Shown here: piece after piece, positions 53,284-62,381 of the stretch
Position numbering within the stretch: the first letter of the stretch is position 1
Layout: each line of letters begins with the position of its first letter
Source: JBHELB01 sp041859045
Lineage (GTDB): Bacteria; Hydrogenedentota; Hydrogenedentia; Hydrogenedentales; SLHB01
Length of the DNA stretch: 64,000 nt
NCBI GenBank assembly: GCA_041859045.1
Contig: JBHELB010000039.1
Location: 62,001-126,000, forward strand
Reading direction: 5' to 3'
Program-made: the position numbers and the translations under genes
The notes under the pieces: model-generated
What the model saw: the letters and a program-made list of their open reading frames with translations, nothing else
Databases searched by the model: none
What the model was told of the DNA's origin: nothing

Positions 53284-54269
53284 GTCTGTCAGTCGAGGCC
53301 ATCCGGAGAAACGTTGAGGCGCAATCGAAGTTCGTCGCGCGGTTGCGCGCGGAGATCGGGCGCGTGATCGTGGGGCAGCAGTACATGGTGGATCGGCTGC
53401 TAGTGGGCATGCTGGCCAATGGCCACGTGTTGGTGGAAGGCGTGCCGGGGTTGGCCAAGACGACGGCGGTGAAGACCCTGGCGCAGGCGATGGATTGCGT
53501 GTTTCGGCGGATTCAGTTCACCCCGGACCTGTTGCCGGCGGATCTTATCGGCACGATGGTGTATAGCCCGAAAAACGGCGAGTTCACGACGAAAAAGGGT
53601 CCGATCTTCGGCAATATCGTGTTGGCGGACGAAATCAACCGCGCCCCCGCCAAGGTGCAGAGCGCGCTGCTCGAAGCCATGCAGGAGCGGCAGGTGACGA
53701 TCGGCGAGCACAGCCATCCGCTTGAGGAACCGTTTATGGTCCTCGCGACGCAAAATCCAATCGAACAGGAGGGCACGTATCCCCTGCCCGAGGCGCAGAT
53801 GGATCGGTTCATGCTCAAGCTCAAGGTCGCGTACCCCTCGAAGGCCGAGGAACGGGCGATCATGGATCGTGTGGACGTGCTGCACGCGCCGGAAGTGCAC
53901 CCCGTGGTGACACGCCGGGAAATCGTCGAAGCGCGCGAGGTGGTCAACCAAATTTACGTGGACGACAAGGCGAAGAACTACATCGTCGATATCGTGCAGG
54001 CCACACGCAATCCGGATGCGTACGGCCTGGCGAACCTGAAAAGCCTCATCGAGTACGGCGCGTCGCCCCGTGCGACAATTTACCTCCAGCAGGCGGCCCG
54101 CGCGCTGGCGTTTTTGCAGGGCGAGGGCAACGTGTTTCCGAACGACGTCAAGCAGGTGGCGATGGACATCCTGCGTCACCGCGTGGTCGTGACGTATGAG
54201 GCGGAGGCGGAAAATCTGAGCAGTGAGGACGTAATCCGCCGAATCCTCGATACGGTGCCCGTACCGTAA
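53280..54269 (+). CDS. MoxR-family AAA+ ATPase (Bat operon)
   Basis: The 329-residue ATPase has Walker A EGVPGLAKTTAVKTLAQ, Walker B IVLADEINRAPAKVQSALLEAM, sensor 1 LATQNPIEQEGTYPLPEAQ and GASPRATIYLQQAARAL. It falls in the MRP-type MoxR group found with DUF58 and Bat proteins. It is thought to remodel or activate the VWA proteins encoded downstream. It is coupled to the preceding gene by ATGA and followed by DUF58 after 18 bases. It is distinct from the minus-strand MoxR at 12431. Confidence 0.95.
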   Translation: MSLSVEAIRRNVEAQSKFVARLRAEIGRVIVGQQYMVDRLLVGMLANGHVLVEGVPGLAKTTAVKTLAQAMDCVFRRIQFTPDLLPADLIGTMVYSPKNGEFTTKKGPIFGNIVLADEINRAPAKVQSALLEAMQERQVTIGEHSHPLEEPFMVLATQNPIEQEGTYPLPEAQMDRFMLKLKVAYPSKAEERAIMDRVDVLHAPEVHPVVTRREIVEAREVVNQIYVDDKAKNYIVDIVQATRNPDAYGLANLKSLIEYGASPRATIYLQQAARALAFLQGEGNVFPNDVKQVAMDILRHRVVVTYEAEAENLSSEDVIRRILDTVPVP

Positions 54270-54287
54270 ACGGACGGAGGCGCAGCG

Positions 54288-55166
54288 GTGATACCCCAGG
54301 AAGTAATGCAGCAGATTCGGCGGATTCAGATCCGTACGAGTCACATGGTCAACGACATCCTCGCCGGGCAATACGAGAGCGTATTCAAGGGCCAGGGGAT
54401 GGAGTTCCGCGAAGTGCGCGAATACGTGCCGGGCGACGACATCCGCATGATCGATTGGAACGTCACCGCGCGGACGGGCGCGCCGCACGTGAAGTTGCTG
54501 GCCGAAGAACGCGAGTTGACCGTGATGCTGATGGTTGACGCGAGCGCGTCGGGGCGGTTCGGCAGCGTGGGGCGGTTCAAGAATGAACTCGCCGCGGAAC
54601 TCTGCGCGGTGCTGGCGTTTTCCGCGATCAAGAACAACGACAAGGTGGGCCTCATCATCTTCACCGATCAGGTGGAGTATTACGTTCCTCCCGCGAAAGG
54701 CCGCAAACACGTGCTGCGCGTCATCCGTGAGGTGTTGTACTTTGAACCGAAGGGCAAGGGCACGAACATCCCCGGCGCGTTGCACTTTCTGAACGGCGTC
54801 ACGCGGCGACGGGCAGTGACGTTTCTGGTGTCGGACTTCATGGCGACGGGATTCGAGATCCCGCTGCGCATCGCCAACCGCCGACACGACGTGATCGCGG
54901 TGGTTACGAGCGATCCGCGCGAGAGCGAACTTCCGGACGTGGGCTGGGCAGCGGTGCGTGACGCCGAAACCGGCCGAGAGACTTTGGTGAACACGAGCGA
55001 TCCGCGCGTGCGCGAGGACTACGCGAAGGACGCGCGCGTCCGTGCCCGTGCGCTCGAGCAGGTGCTGCAGCGTACGCAAGTGGACGCGATCCATGTGCGG
55101 ACGGATCGATCGTACGTCGAGGAAATCTACCGTTTTTTCCGCATGCGCGAACGGCGCTACGCATAG
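54288..55166 (+). CDS. DUF58 protein (VWA-like), soluble type
   Basis: The 292-residue protein starts at GTG 54288, behind CGGAGG. It has the DUF58 signature region FREVREYVPGDDIRMIDWNV and a VWA-like MIDAS strand LMVDASASGRFG, plus FLVSDFMATGFE. Unlike the first DUF58 protein (11341) it lacks N-terminal membrane helices, so it should be cytoplasmic. DUF58 and MoxR are a recurring functional pair. It lies between moxR and the SurA-like gene. Confidence 0.9.
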   Translation: MIPQEVMQQIRRIQIRTSHMVNDILAGQYESVFKGQGMEFREVREYVPGDDIRMIDWNVTARTGAPHVKLLAEERELTVMLMVDASASGRFGSVGRFKNELAAELCAVLAFSAIKNNDKVGLIIFTDQVEYYVPPAKGRKHVLRVIREVLYFEPKGKGTNIPGALHFLNGVTRRRAVTFLVSDFMATGFEIPLRIANRRHDVIAVVTSDPRESELPDVGWAAVRDAETGRETLVNTSDPRVREDYAKDARVRARALEQVLQRTQVDAIHVRTDRSYVEEIYRFFRMRERRYA

Positions 55167-55181
55167 AATAAGGAACGATAT

Positions 55182-56492
55182 ATGCCGGACTCAGGCGAAC
55201 GCACTCCGGATCGACTACAAGAGTTTCGGGCCCAGAACGCGGCCCGCGCGGGACAGGCGCGGAGCAATCGCTGGGCGTTTGCGTTGCTTATCGTCGGACT
55301 CGCGGCGGTGTTGGTCATGCAGGGCATGCTGCTACACAGCACGCGCGCCGCGCAGCCGCGCGCACGCGCCGCGGGACTCGACCCAGAGACCACGCGGACG
55401 TATGCGGCGTATCTCGCCGAAAAGAATCTGCCCCAGGAAGCGATCGCCGCATATGAATCGTATCTTTCGCGCGCCGACCTCACACCCGACGCGCGCGCGC
55501 GAATCTGTCTGGGCATCGCGAAACTGGCGATGGAACAGAAACAACACGAACAGGCGTTGGCGAATCTTTATCTTGCGGAGATGCTTGCGCCGGAATCGGA
55601 TATCAAGAGCGAGATCGATAAACGAATCGTGCAATGCCTCGACGTGCTCGGCCGATCGAGCGATCTGCGGCGCGAACTGAAGAACCGTACGAGTCTGCAA
55701 AAGACGGCAAAGGACGTGAAGCCGGGCGAAACGGTGCTGGCGGAGTGCGCCGGGCAGGTGATTACCGACCGCGACCTCGATGCGCGGATTGATCAACTCC
55801 CGGCGTCCATGCGCGCGAACCTGGACACGCCGGATAAGCGCGAGGAACTGTTGAAGACAATGGTGGCGGAGCGGATGCTGCTCGACAAGGCGCTTCGTCA
55901 AGGTCTCGACGAAGATGCGCAGGTGCAGGAACAACTCGCGCAGGAACGCGATGCGCTCATCGTGCGGAAGTTGATCGATCAAGAAGTGCGCTCGAAGATT
56001 TCACTAACGCCAGAGGATGTCGAGCGATATTACAAGGCTGAGCCTGCGCGCTTTACGGAACCCGCGCGCGCAAAGATACGCTATGCCGCCGCGGACACGA
56101 AGGAAGCCGCCGAAGCGATTGCAGCGCCTGCAGAGAAGGAGGCGTCCGTGATAGAGGACGGCGCGGTGCCCGGGCTTCAAGGCAGTGAGACGTTTGCGCA
56201 GGCGATTCTCGCGGCGAGTGCTGGCGACCGCGTGGGGCCGGTTGAAGTATCGGGACGTTGGTATGTGGCGAAAGTCGAAGAGAAGCGCGCCTCGCGCCTG
56301 CTTGCTTTGGAAGACGTGCGCGACCGCGCACAGCGTATGCTCGCGATGCAGAAAGAACAGGAACAGATGCAGACGATGCTTGACGACATACTGAAGAGTC
56401 AGGACGTCGAGTTGCACCTGGACCGCTTGCGCGGGAGTGGGGAGGAAGCTCCCGCCGCGGCTTCGCAAGGCAGCGCCGAGGGCAGTGCATGA
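55182..56492 (+). CDS. Membrane-anchored SurA/parvulin-like protein with TPR-type helices
   Basis: The 436-residue protein has one N-terminal transmembrane helix (about 30-50, FALLIVGLAAVLVMQGMLL), a helical TPR-like region (about 65-165; LPQEAIAAYESYLSRADLTP), a SurA/PpiC N-terminal-like chaperone region (about 185-290; CAGQVITDRDLDARIDQLPA) and a degenerate parvulin domain (about 300-395; PARFTEPARAKIRYA, GRWYVAKVEEKRASRLL). The core parvulin sequence is shortened, so isomerase activity is uncertain. It should face the periplasm. A PPIase-like gene is an unusual member of a Bat operon and suggests a link to envelope protein folding. It overlaps the next gene by ATGA. Confidence 0.75.
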   Translation: MPDSGERTPDRLQEFRAQNAARAGQARSNRWAFALLIVGLAAVLVMQGMLLHSTRAAQPRARAAGLDPETTRTYAAYLAEKNLPQEAIAAYESYLSRADLTPDARARICLGIAKLAMEQKQHEQALANLYLAEMLAPESDIKSEIDKRIVQCLDVLGRSSDLRRELKNRTSLQKTAKDVKPGETVLAECAGQVITDRDLDARIDQLPASMRANLDTPDKREELLKTMVAERMLLDKALRQGLDEDAQVQEQLAQERDALIVRKLIDQEVRSKISLTPEDVERYYKAEPARFTEPARAKIRYAAADTKEAAEAIAAPAEKEASVIEDGAVPGLQGSETFAQAILAASAGDRVGPVEVSGRWYVAKVEEKRASRLLALEDVRDRAQRMLAMQKEQEQMQTMLDDILKSQDVELHLDRLRGSGEEAPAAASQGSAEGSA

Positions 56493-57490
56493 GCATGGCG
56501 TGGGCCATAGTGGCGGCGGCGTTTCTGGCACAGGCCGCGCCAATGGATAGCGCAAGCGCCGCGGCGGATTCCATCGCGGCGGTCGTCGCGGCCGCGCCTG
56601 CGCCCACCACCGCGCCCGACGAGCACGTGAAGGACGTGCAAGCCCGCGCGGTGCTTGAGCCCAACGTCATTCCGTTTCATCGCCAGGCGCGACTGCGGCT
56701 TGAAGTGGAAGCGCCCAGCACGCTCGATGTGACCTTCCCGCGCATCGCGGAACATTTAGCGGGCGTGGCGATTTACGGCAAGCCCGAACATGAAGAAGTG
56801 CTTCTCAAAGACGGCCGAAAACGCACCACGGAGACCTACACGCTCGACGCGATCTTCGCGAACGACTATCCGCTCGGTCCCATTGAAGTCGCGTGGAGCG
56901 GCGCGACGCGTTTGCTCATTCCCGCGCCGGGACTCCGCGTTCGCGCGCTGACGGACGAAGAAAAGAAGCTCGCCGATCAGTTTGCCGCCAACGCCGGGCC
57001 GATTGACTTGCCCAAGCACACGCCCTGGATTTGGGCGGGCATTGCCGCGGGCGTGATCGCCGCCGCGGCGGGACTTGCGTGGTGGTTACAGGCGCGGCGC
57101 CGTGCGGCACGTCCTCCTGCGCCGCCTGCACCGCCATGGGAAACGGCCTATGCGCAGTTGCGCGCGCTTGACGAGAGACAGTTGCCGTCGCAAGGACACG
57201 TCGACGCGTTTTACGTCGAGTTGTCGGGCATTTTGCGGTACTACATTGAGGGCCGCTTCCGACTGCACGCGCCGGAGCAGACTACGCCGGAATTTTTGGC
57301 GGAAGCGGGCACGCTCGGCGTGCTGACTCCGGACCATCAGCAACTGCTCGCGTCTTTTCTGCGTCATTGCGATCGCGTGAAGTTCGCGAAATACGAGCCA
57401 GGCGTGGAGGAAATGGACCAAGCGTTTACGGTGGTGCTGCGGTTTGTCGACGACACCGTGCCCAAAACGCCCAAGGAGGACGCGGCATGA
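56489..57490 (+). CDS. DUF4381/BatD-like membrane protein
   Basis: The 333-residue protein has an N-terminal signal-like helix, an Ala/Pro-rich stretch (20-45), a beta domain (about 50-160; ARAVLEPNVIPFHRQARLRL, the BatD-type Ig-like fold), a transmembrane helix (about 178-197, WIWAGIAAGVIAAAAGLAWW) and a cytoplasmic helical domain (215-333; FYVELSGILRYYIEGRFRLH, TTPEFLAEA) typical of DUF4381. In other Bat operons this protein lies between DUF58 and BatA, as here. Both ends overlap neighbouring genes by ATGA, indicating tight coupling. Confidence 0.8.
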   Translation: MSMAWAIVAAAFLAQAAPMDSASAAADSIAAVVAAAPAPTTAPDEHVKDVQARAVLEPNVIPFHRQARLRLEVEAPSTLDVTFPRIAEHLAGVAIYGKPEHEEVLLKDGRKRTTETYTLDAIFANDYPLGPIEVAWSGATRLLIPAPGLRVRALTDEEKKLADQFAANAGPIDLPKHTPWIWAGIAAGVIAAAAGLAWWLQARRRAARPPAPPAPPWETAYAQLRALDERQLPSQGHVDAFYVELSGILRYYIEGRFRLHAPEQTTPEFLAEAGTLGVLTPDHQQLLASFLRHCDRVKFAKYEPGVEEMDQAFTVVLRFVDDTVPKTPKEDAA

Positions 57491-58536
57491 ACCTCCTTGG
57501 CCTTTTTCAGTTCGACGCGTTCTTGAACCCGTGGTTTCTTATGCTGTTGGCGCTTGTGCCGTTGTTGTTTTCGCTGGAGGTATCGGCGAGAGCGCCCGGC
57601 GCGATCGACATTTCGACGGGAGAGGTGCTTCACCGCATTCAGCGTCGTCCTGGTCTATTTTGGCGACTCCCGGCTCTGTTGCGCGCACTCGCATTGGCGC
57701 TCCTGATTGTTGGCCTCGCGCGGCCGGTGCAGGGGCTTCAACCACGCCGCGACAATGCGGACGTCATCGACATCATGCTGTGCCTCGACGTGTCCGGCTC
57801 GATGCGGGCGATGGATTTCGTGGCGCAGGGCGAACCACAGGAACGCGTCGCGGTGGTGCGCGAGGCCGTACGACACTTTATTGACAACCGCAAGGTTCGC
57901 GCGGGCGCGCGGTACGGGCTCGATCGGATCGGACTGGTGTTATACGCGGGCTACGCGTGGACCCAGTGCCCGCTGACGTTGGATTACGGCGTACTGGATC
58001 GAGAGGTGGCGAATGCGGACGTGGACGACCAAGACCAAAGCAAACAGGGAACCGCGATTGGGTCGGCGATGGGCCTTGCCGTAAGCAAACTTCGCAAATC
58101 GGAGGCAAAGAGCAAGGTCATCATCTTGTTGACAGACGGACGCAATAACGCGGGCGAGCTTGACCCGATCACGTCGGCGCAGATCGCAAAGGAATACGGC
58201 ATCAAGGTCTACACGATCGGCGCGGGAACCGGCGGCACGGTGCTCGTTCCCGAGCGCACCCCGTTTGGCGTGATCATGCAGCAGTACAACCTGCCGATCG
58301 ACGAGGAGACGTTGAAGAAGATCGCGGAGATCGCCGGTGGCCGCTATTTCCGCGCCGCGGACACCGCTTCGCTCGAGGGGGCGTATGCGGAGATCAATAA
58401 GCTCGAAGCGACCGAGATCGAGGTGAACGACTATTACGACTATGAGGACGGTTTCGTGCCCTGGGTGGTGCTTGGATCGGCGCTGATGCTGGCGTCGATC
58501 CTGAGCCGTCGCCGGTGGTTCGAGGCCATTCCGTAG
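57487..58536 (+). CDS. batA: VWA-domain protein BatA
   Basis: The 349-residue protein has two N-terminal transmembrane helices (about 15-30 and 62-78), a VWA domain with an intact MIDAS (DVSGSMRAMD; T in KQGTAIGSAMG; D in LLTDGRNNAGELD) and a C-terminal transmembrane helix (about 322-340). The order TM-TM-VWA-TM is that of BatA. VWA proteins of this type bind divalent metal and are believed to work with MoxR in assembly or stress responses; Bat genes were named for aerotolerance in Bacteroides. It starts in an ATGA overlap and is followed by BatB. Confidence 0.9.
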   Translation: MNLLGLFQFDAFLNPWFLMLLALVPLLFSLEVSARAPGAIDISTGEVLHRIQRRPGLFWRLPALLRALALALLIVGLARPVQGLQPRRDNADVIDIMLCLDVSGSMRAMDFVAQGEPQERVAVVREAVRHFIDNRKVRAGARYGLDRIGLVLYAGYAWTQCPLTLDYGVLDREVANADVDDQDQSKQGTAIGSAMGLAVSKLRKSEAKSKVIILLTDGRNNAGELDPITSAQIAKEYGIKVYTIGAGTGGTVLVPERTPFGVIMQQYNLPIDEETLKKIAEIAGGRYFRAADTASLEGAYAEINKLEATEIEVNDYYDYEDGFVPWVVLGSALMLASILSRRRWFEAIP

Positions 58537-58557
58537 CTATAGACAGAGGAACGCACT

Positions 58558-59664
58558 GTGCACCTTGAATTTGCCTTTCCATTGCGGCAGTTGCACTGGT
58601 GGCTGATCGCCGCCGGGCTCACGCTCGCGCTCGTGACGTGGCTGTTGCTGCGCCTCGAGGCGCGGCGACGTGCGCGCATGGACCGGTTCGTTGCGGCCAG
58701 CCTCGCGCCGCGCCTGCTGACGGGCTACGATGCCGCGTTGCGGCGTCCGTTGGTATGGCTGACGGTGATCGGGTGCGCGTCGCTCGCGTTGGCGTTCGCG
58801 CAGCCGCATTGGGGCCAGGCGTGGCAGGAAGTTTACGGCAGCAGCCGCGACGTGATGGTGCTGTTCGACGTGTCGGAAAGCATGCGGGCCACCAACCCCG
58901 CGCCGTCGCGCCTTGAACGCGCGAAACAGAAGGTCCTCGGCATGCTTGAGCGTATGCCGGGCGACCGTTTCGGGCTGATCGCGTTCGCGGGCGCGGCGGA
59001 CCTGCAATGCCCCTTGACGATGGACCACGCCTATTTCCGCGCGGTGCTCGCGACGGTGGATCCGGATTCGATCAGCCGCAAGGGGACAGACATTGCCGGT
59101 GCGCTGCGTGAGGCAAAGAAAGTCTTTTCCGAAACCGAAGAGAAAGAAGGGTATACGAGTCCAGAAACGCGCGCGATTCTGTTGATATCCGATGGCGAGC
59201 AGGTTTCCGGCGACGCGGTGGAGGCGGCAAAAGAGGTCGCGCGGTACGCCCAGATCATTGTGATGGGCGTGGGATCGCCGGAGGGCGTGGAGATCAAGGC
59301 GCCGGAACTCATGGGGCGTTACCGCTCCGGCGCACAGGGCCCGGCGACGCACATGTCGAAGCTCGACGAGGACACCTTGCGTAAGATTGCCGCGGAGGGC
59401 AACGGGGTGTACACGCGCGCGCTGGCCGATACCTGGGATCTCGACCAGATCGTGCAGCGCATGGACACGCTCAGCGCGCGCGCAATGCGAAGCGACGTGC
59501 GTTTCCGCCTGGTGAACCGCTATCAGTGGCCGTTGGGCGCGGCAGTGCTGTGTTTCGCGGCGGAGGGCGTGTGGCTCGCGGCGTTGCCTTGGATACGTCA
59601 GCGCCGCATGCGACGTCAGGCGCAGTCCCTCGCCCCGACAGAAGGAGCGCAGGACCATGCGTAA
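58558..59664 (+). CDS. batB: VWA-domain protein BatB
   Basis: The 368-residue protein starts at GTG 58558, with AGAGGA upstream. Two N-terminal membrane helices (about 12-32 and 62-80), a VWA domain with DVSESMRATN, the Thr in RKGTDIAGAL and the Asp in LISDGEQVSG, and a C-terminal helix (about 328-345) match BatB. The MIDAS is complete, with Glu replacing the usual Gly in DxSxS, which is tolerated. It pairs with BatA; the products probably form a membrane complex. The stop overlaps the next gene by 8 bases. Confidence 0.9.
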   Translation: MHLEFAFPLRQLHWWLIAAGLTLALVTWLLLRLEARRRARMDRFVAASLAPRLLTGYDAALRRPLVWLTVIGCASLALAFAQPHWGQAWQEVYGSSRDVMVLFDVSESMRATNPAPSRLERAKQKVLGMLERMPGDRFGLIAFAGAADLQCPLTMDHAYFRAVLATVDPDSISRKGTDIAGALREAKKVFSETEEKEGYTSPETRAILLISDGEQVSGDAVEAAKEVARYAQIIVMGVGSPEGVEIKAPELMGRYRSGAQGPATHMSKLDEDTLRKIAAEGNGVYTRALADTWDLDQIVQRMDTLSARAMRSDVRFRLVNRYQWPLGAAVLCFAAEGVWLAALPWIRQRRMRRQAQSLAPTEGAQDHA

Positions 59665-60586
59665 CCTCTGTCTTGCGATCACGCTAGCGATTTCGATTCC
59701 GCTTTCCGCGTGGGCGGCGTCGTTCGAGCAACGCTATGCCGAAGCCAACGCAAAATTGCGTTCGGGAGACGCGGAGGGCGCCGCAGGAATCTATAAAGAC
59801 CTCCAGGTCGAACAACCGGAATCGGAATTGTTGTACTACGGCTTGGGGTGCGCGCACTACGACACGGCGATGAAACAACGCGAGGGGAACGACCCCAAAC
59901 AAGCGATCGCGGAATTGGACCTTGCGAAAACGGCGTTCGAACACGCACAATCGAGTTCGGACGAGCGGGTGCGACGTGACGCGGGATACAACCTGGCCAA
60001 CACGACGGCCCAGAAGGCGCAATTTGCTGCCGCTGCGGGGGACTATCAGGCGGCAGTGAATGCGTTTCAGGAGTCGGTGTCGCAGTATGAAGAGTTTCTG
60101 AAGCGATTTCCGGATCACGCCGGGGCGCGCCAGAATCTGGAGTACATGCGCTACCTGCTGAAGTCAATGCTCCAGAATCCGCCGAAGGAACAAGAGAAGA
60201 ATCAGCAACAGCAGCAAGATCAAGAGAAACAACAAGAACAGCAGCAACAAGACAAGAGCGAACAGCAGCAAGAACAACAACAGCAGCCGGAATCCTCGCA
60301 GGGGCAACCGGAATCGACTCAGGATCAGCAACAGCAGCAGACGGAAGAGCAGAAGTCTGAGGGGTCGCAAGGACAGCAGCAGGAGCAGCAGGCGCAAGCG
60401 GCCGGAAGCGAAGCGAGTGTAATGCCCGAGGACTCGGGCGCGGCGCCGGAGCAGAGCGCAGGCGAACCGAAGAATCGGCAAACGGTGGAGGCGTTGCTGC
60501 AGACGCTGGAAGACCACGATAGGCGCGAACAGCGCAAGATGCGCGACGAAGGTCAGACGCACGAGATGCGAAAGGAATGGTGGTAG
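59657..60586 (+). CDS. Periplasmic TPR protein with Gln-rich tail (BatC-like)
   Basis: The 309-residue protein has a signal peptide (1-20, AWA) and three or so TPR units (about 22-175; RYAEANAKLRSGDAEGAAGI, RRDAGYNLANTTAQKAQFAA, ARQNLEYMRYLLKSML). From 176 to 250 it is a low-complexity Gln/Glu/Lys segment with runs of up to five Gln, followed by an acidic region and a charged C-terminal helix (about 275-309). BatC proteins in this position carry TPRs and often a Q/E/K-rich part. It probably acts as a periplasmic scaffold for the Bat complex. The CAG/CAA-rich DNA makes length variation likely. Confidence 0.82.
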   Translation: MRNLCLAITLAISIPLSAWAASFEQRYAEANAKLRSGDAEGAAGIYKDLQVEQPESELLYYGLGCAHYDTAMKQREGNDPKQAIAELDLAKTAFEHAQSSSDERVRRDAGYNLANTTAQKAQFAAAAGDYQAAVNAFQESVSQYEEFLKRFPDHAGARQNLEYMRYLLKSMLQNPPKEQEKNQQQQQDQEKQQEQQQQDKSEQQQEQQQQPESSQGQPESTQDQQQQQTEEQKSEGSQGQQQEQQAQAAGSEASVMPEDSGAAPEQSAGEPKNRQTVEALLQTLEDHDRREQRKMRDEGQTHEMRKEWW

Positions 60587-60587
60587 A

Positions 60588-62381
60588 ATGACGCGGCGAA
60601 CGGCATGGGGCGCGGGGTTGTGCACGCTGCTCGTGTGCACTGCCGCGATCGCCGAAGTAACGGCGCGGCTCGACTCCACGAGTGTACGCGTCGGCGCGCC
60701 GTTCTTGCTCTTTATCGACGCCCGTGGCGGTGAGGTGGGCGAACCGCAACTGCCGCAAGTGGACGGCCTCACCTTCGACCCCACTCCACGCCGTCGTTCC
60801 GACAGCTTCAGTTTTTCGACCGGTAGCGGACGCACCACGATCAAGCAGCGCGGCTATGTGGGCCGCGCGGAACGCGCTGGGACTTTCCAAATCCCGCCTA
60901 TCGCGGTGGAGATCGATGGAGCCATGCAGACTTCTTCGGCGTTGACGCTGACGGCGTCCGGCGCGAGCGATGTCCCCGCGCCGCCGCCGCGTCAACCCGG
61001 TCCCCCGCCGCCGCCGGGGCAAATGAAGGAACCCACCTTCGACGATCTCGTGTTCCTCCAAAGCAAGGTGAACAAGGACTCCGTCTACGCGGGCGAGCAA
61101 CTCACGCTCGATCTCGAACTTTGGGTCTTGGACATGATGGGCACCGCGGTCGAAGAGCTTCCCGTTGAGGGAAATCCGTGGCCCAGCACGCAGGGTTTCT
61201 ACGCCGTTCCGCAGCAGCCGCAGCGCGTCGGCGAAGGGCCGCGTCCAAAGGACGGTCTCAACTACAACGTCATCTCGTTTCGACAGACGTTGTTTCCTAC
61301 GACCTCTGGCGATCTGGAGATAGGGCCATGGCGTTGGAACGGCATGGGACGCGCGCGCACCTCAATCGGATATCAACGGCGTGATTTCGCGCTAACGACG
61401 CCCGCGCTGCACATCCACGTAAAGCCGTTGCCGCCGCAACCCGCCGGGTTTTCGGGCGCGGTGGGGCTGTTCGACGTCGACGCTTCCTTGAGCAGCACTA
61501 ATCTCGTCCAGGGCGTGCCCGTGCAGTTCACCGTGCGGGTGCGCGGTGAAGGAAACCCTGATGCGATTGGCGATCCGGAGCTTCCCAAGGCGCAAGGGCT
61601 TTCCATTTCGGAGCCGGACCGCAAGGTCACGCCGTCAAGCGATCCAAGCAGCACGGTCGTCGAAAAGAATTTTGTCTACAGTCTGACCGCGTCGCAGGCG
61701 GGTGTTATCACACTGCCCGCGTTCAACTACATTTATTTCGATCCGGAAGTGGGCGACTACGTGCAGAAGACGTTTGGCCCCTACACGCTCAACGTCTCCG
61801 CGGCCGCCGATGAACAGCTCCATGTAATCGAGGCTGCGCCTTTGCCGCGCGCTGCGGATAATGAAGTCACTGTGCTTGGAAAAGACATTCAGCCGAACGC
61901 GGACACCCTTGGCGTTCTGCGCCCCGTGGACAGCGGCACGGCTCGGCGCGCCGTCACGTGGAGCATGCCGCCGATTGCGTATCTCGCGTTTGCGCTCTAT
62001 GCACGACGCAGGCAGCGCTTCGAACAGGACGCCGGGTTTGTCCGCGCTCACCGCGCGCGGAGTCAAGGCCGCAAACGCATCGAGGCCGCGCGTGACGCGG
62101 AAGAACCCGCCGATGCCCTGTTTCGCGCCACGACCGGATTTGTTGCGGATCTTCTCAATGTGCCCGAGGGCGGCATCACTTCCGGTGATGTTGAACGCCT
62201 GTTGCGCGAACGCGGCATCGAGTCGGAGACGGCCGCGCTGTTCCGGCGCGTGCTGCGCGAGTGCGAGCGCGCACGGTATGCTGCGGCCGATCTGTCCGCT
62301 GCGGAAGTCGAAGCGCTTATCGAAGCGGCTCAGGATGCCGCCGCCGCGCTTGAAGCGCAACGAAAGGGGGCGCGCCGATGA
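60588..62381 (+). CDS. batD: BatD family protein (oxygen tolerance)
   Basis: The 597-residue protein has a signal peptide (1-22) and several Ig-like beta domains spanning 23-455: VTARLDSTSVRVGAPFLLFI, RGYVGRAERAGTFQIPPIAV, KVNKDSVYAGEQLTLDLELW, VPVQFTVRVRGEGNPDAIG and the BatD signature FVYSLTASQAGVITLPAFNYIYFDPE (region). A transmembrane helix near 462-478 and a cytoplasmic helical tail (about 480-597) complete it. BatD is the large periplasmic component of the Bat system. It begins one base after the Gln-rich gene and overlaps the next by ATGA. Confidence 0.9.
   Translation: MTRRTAWGAGLCTLLVCTAAIAEVTARLDSTSVRVGAPFLLFIDARGGEVGEPQLPQVDGLTFDPTPRRRSDSFSFSTGSGRTTIKQRGYVGRAERAGTFQIPPIAVEIDGAMQTSSALTLTASGASDVPAPPPRQPGPPPPPGQMKEPTFDDLVFLQSKVNKDSVYAGEQLTLDLELWVLDMMGTAVEELPVEGNPWPSTQGFYAVPQQPQRVGEGPRPKDGLNYNVISFRQTLFPTTSGDLEIGPWRWNGMGRARTSIGYQRRDFALTTPALHIHVKPLPPQPAGFSGAVGLFDVDASLSSTNLVQGVPVQFTVRVRGEGNPDAIGDPELPKAQGLSISEPDRKVTPSSDPSSTVVEKNFVYSLTASQAGVITLPAFNYIYFDPEVGDYVQKTFGPYTLNVSAAADEQLHVIEAAPLPRAADNEVTVLGKDIQPNADTLGVLRPVDSGTARRAVTWSMPPIAYLAFALYARRRQRFEQDAGFVRAHRARSQGRKRIEAARDAEEPADALFRATTGFVADLLNVPEGGITSGDVERLLRERGIESETAALFRRVLRECERARYAAADLSAAEVEALIEAAQDAAAALEAQRKGARR

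Noticed and set aside
53400..55094. Long minus-strand open frame opposite moxR and DUF58
   Set aside because: It is rich in His/Arg/Val with no family motif and mirrors two well-supported plus-strand genes. GC-rich coding DNA often leaves such antisense frames. The same applies to 16607-18154, 26033-27295, 41257-42894, 46542-48248 and 59679-61100.
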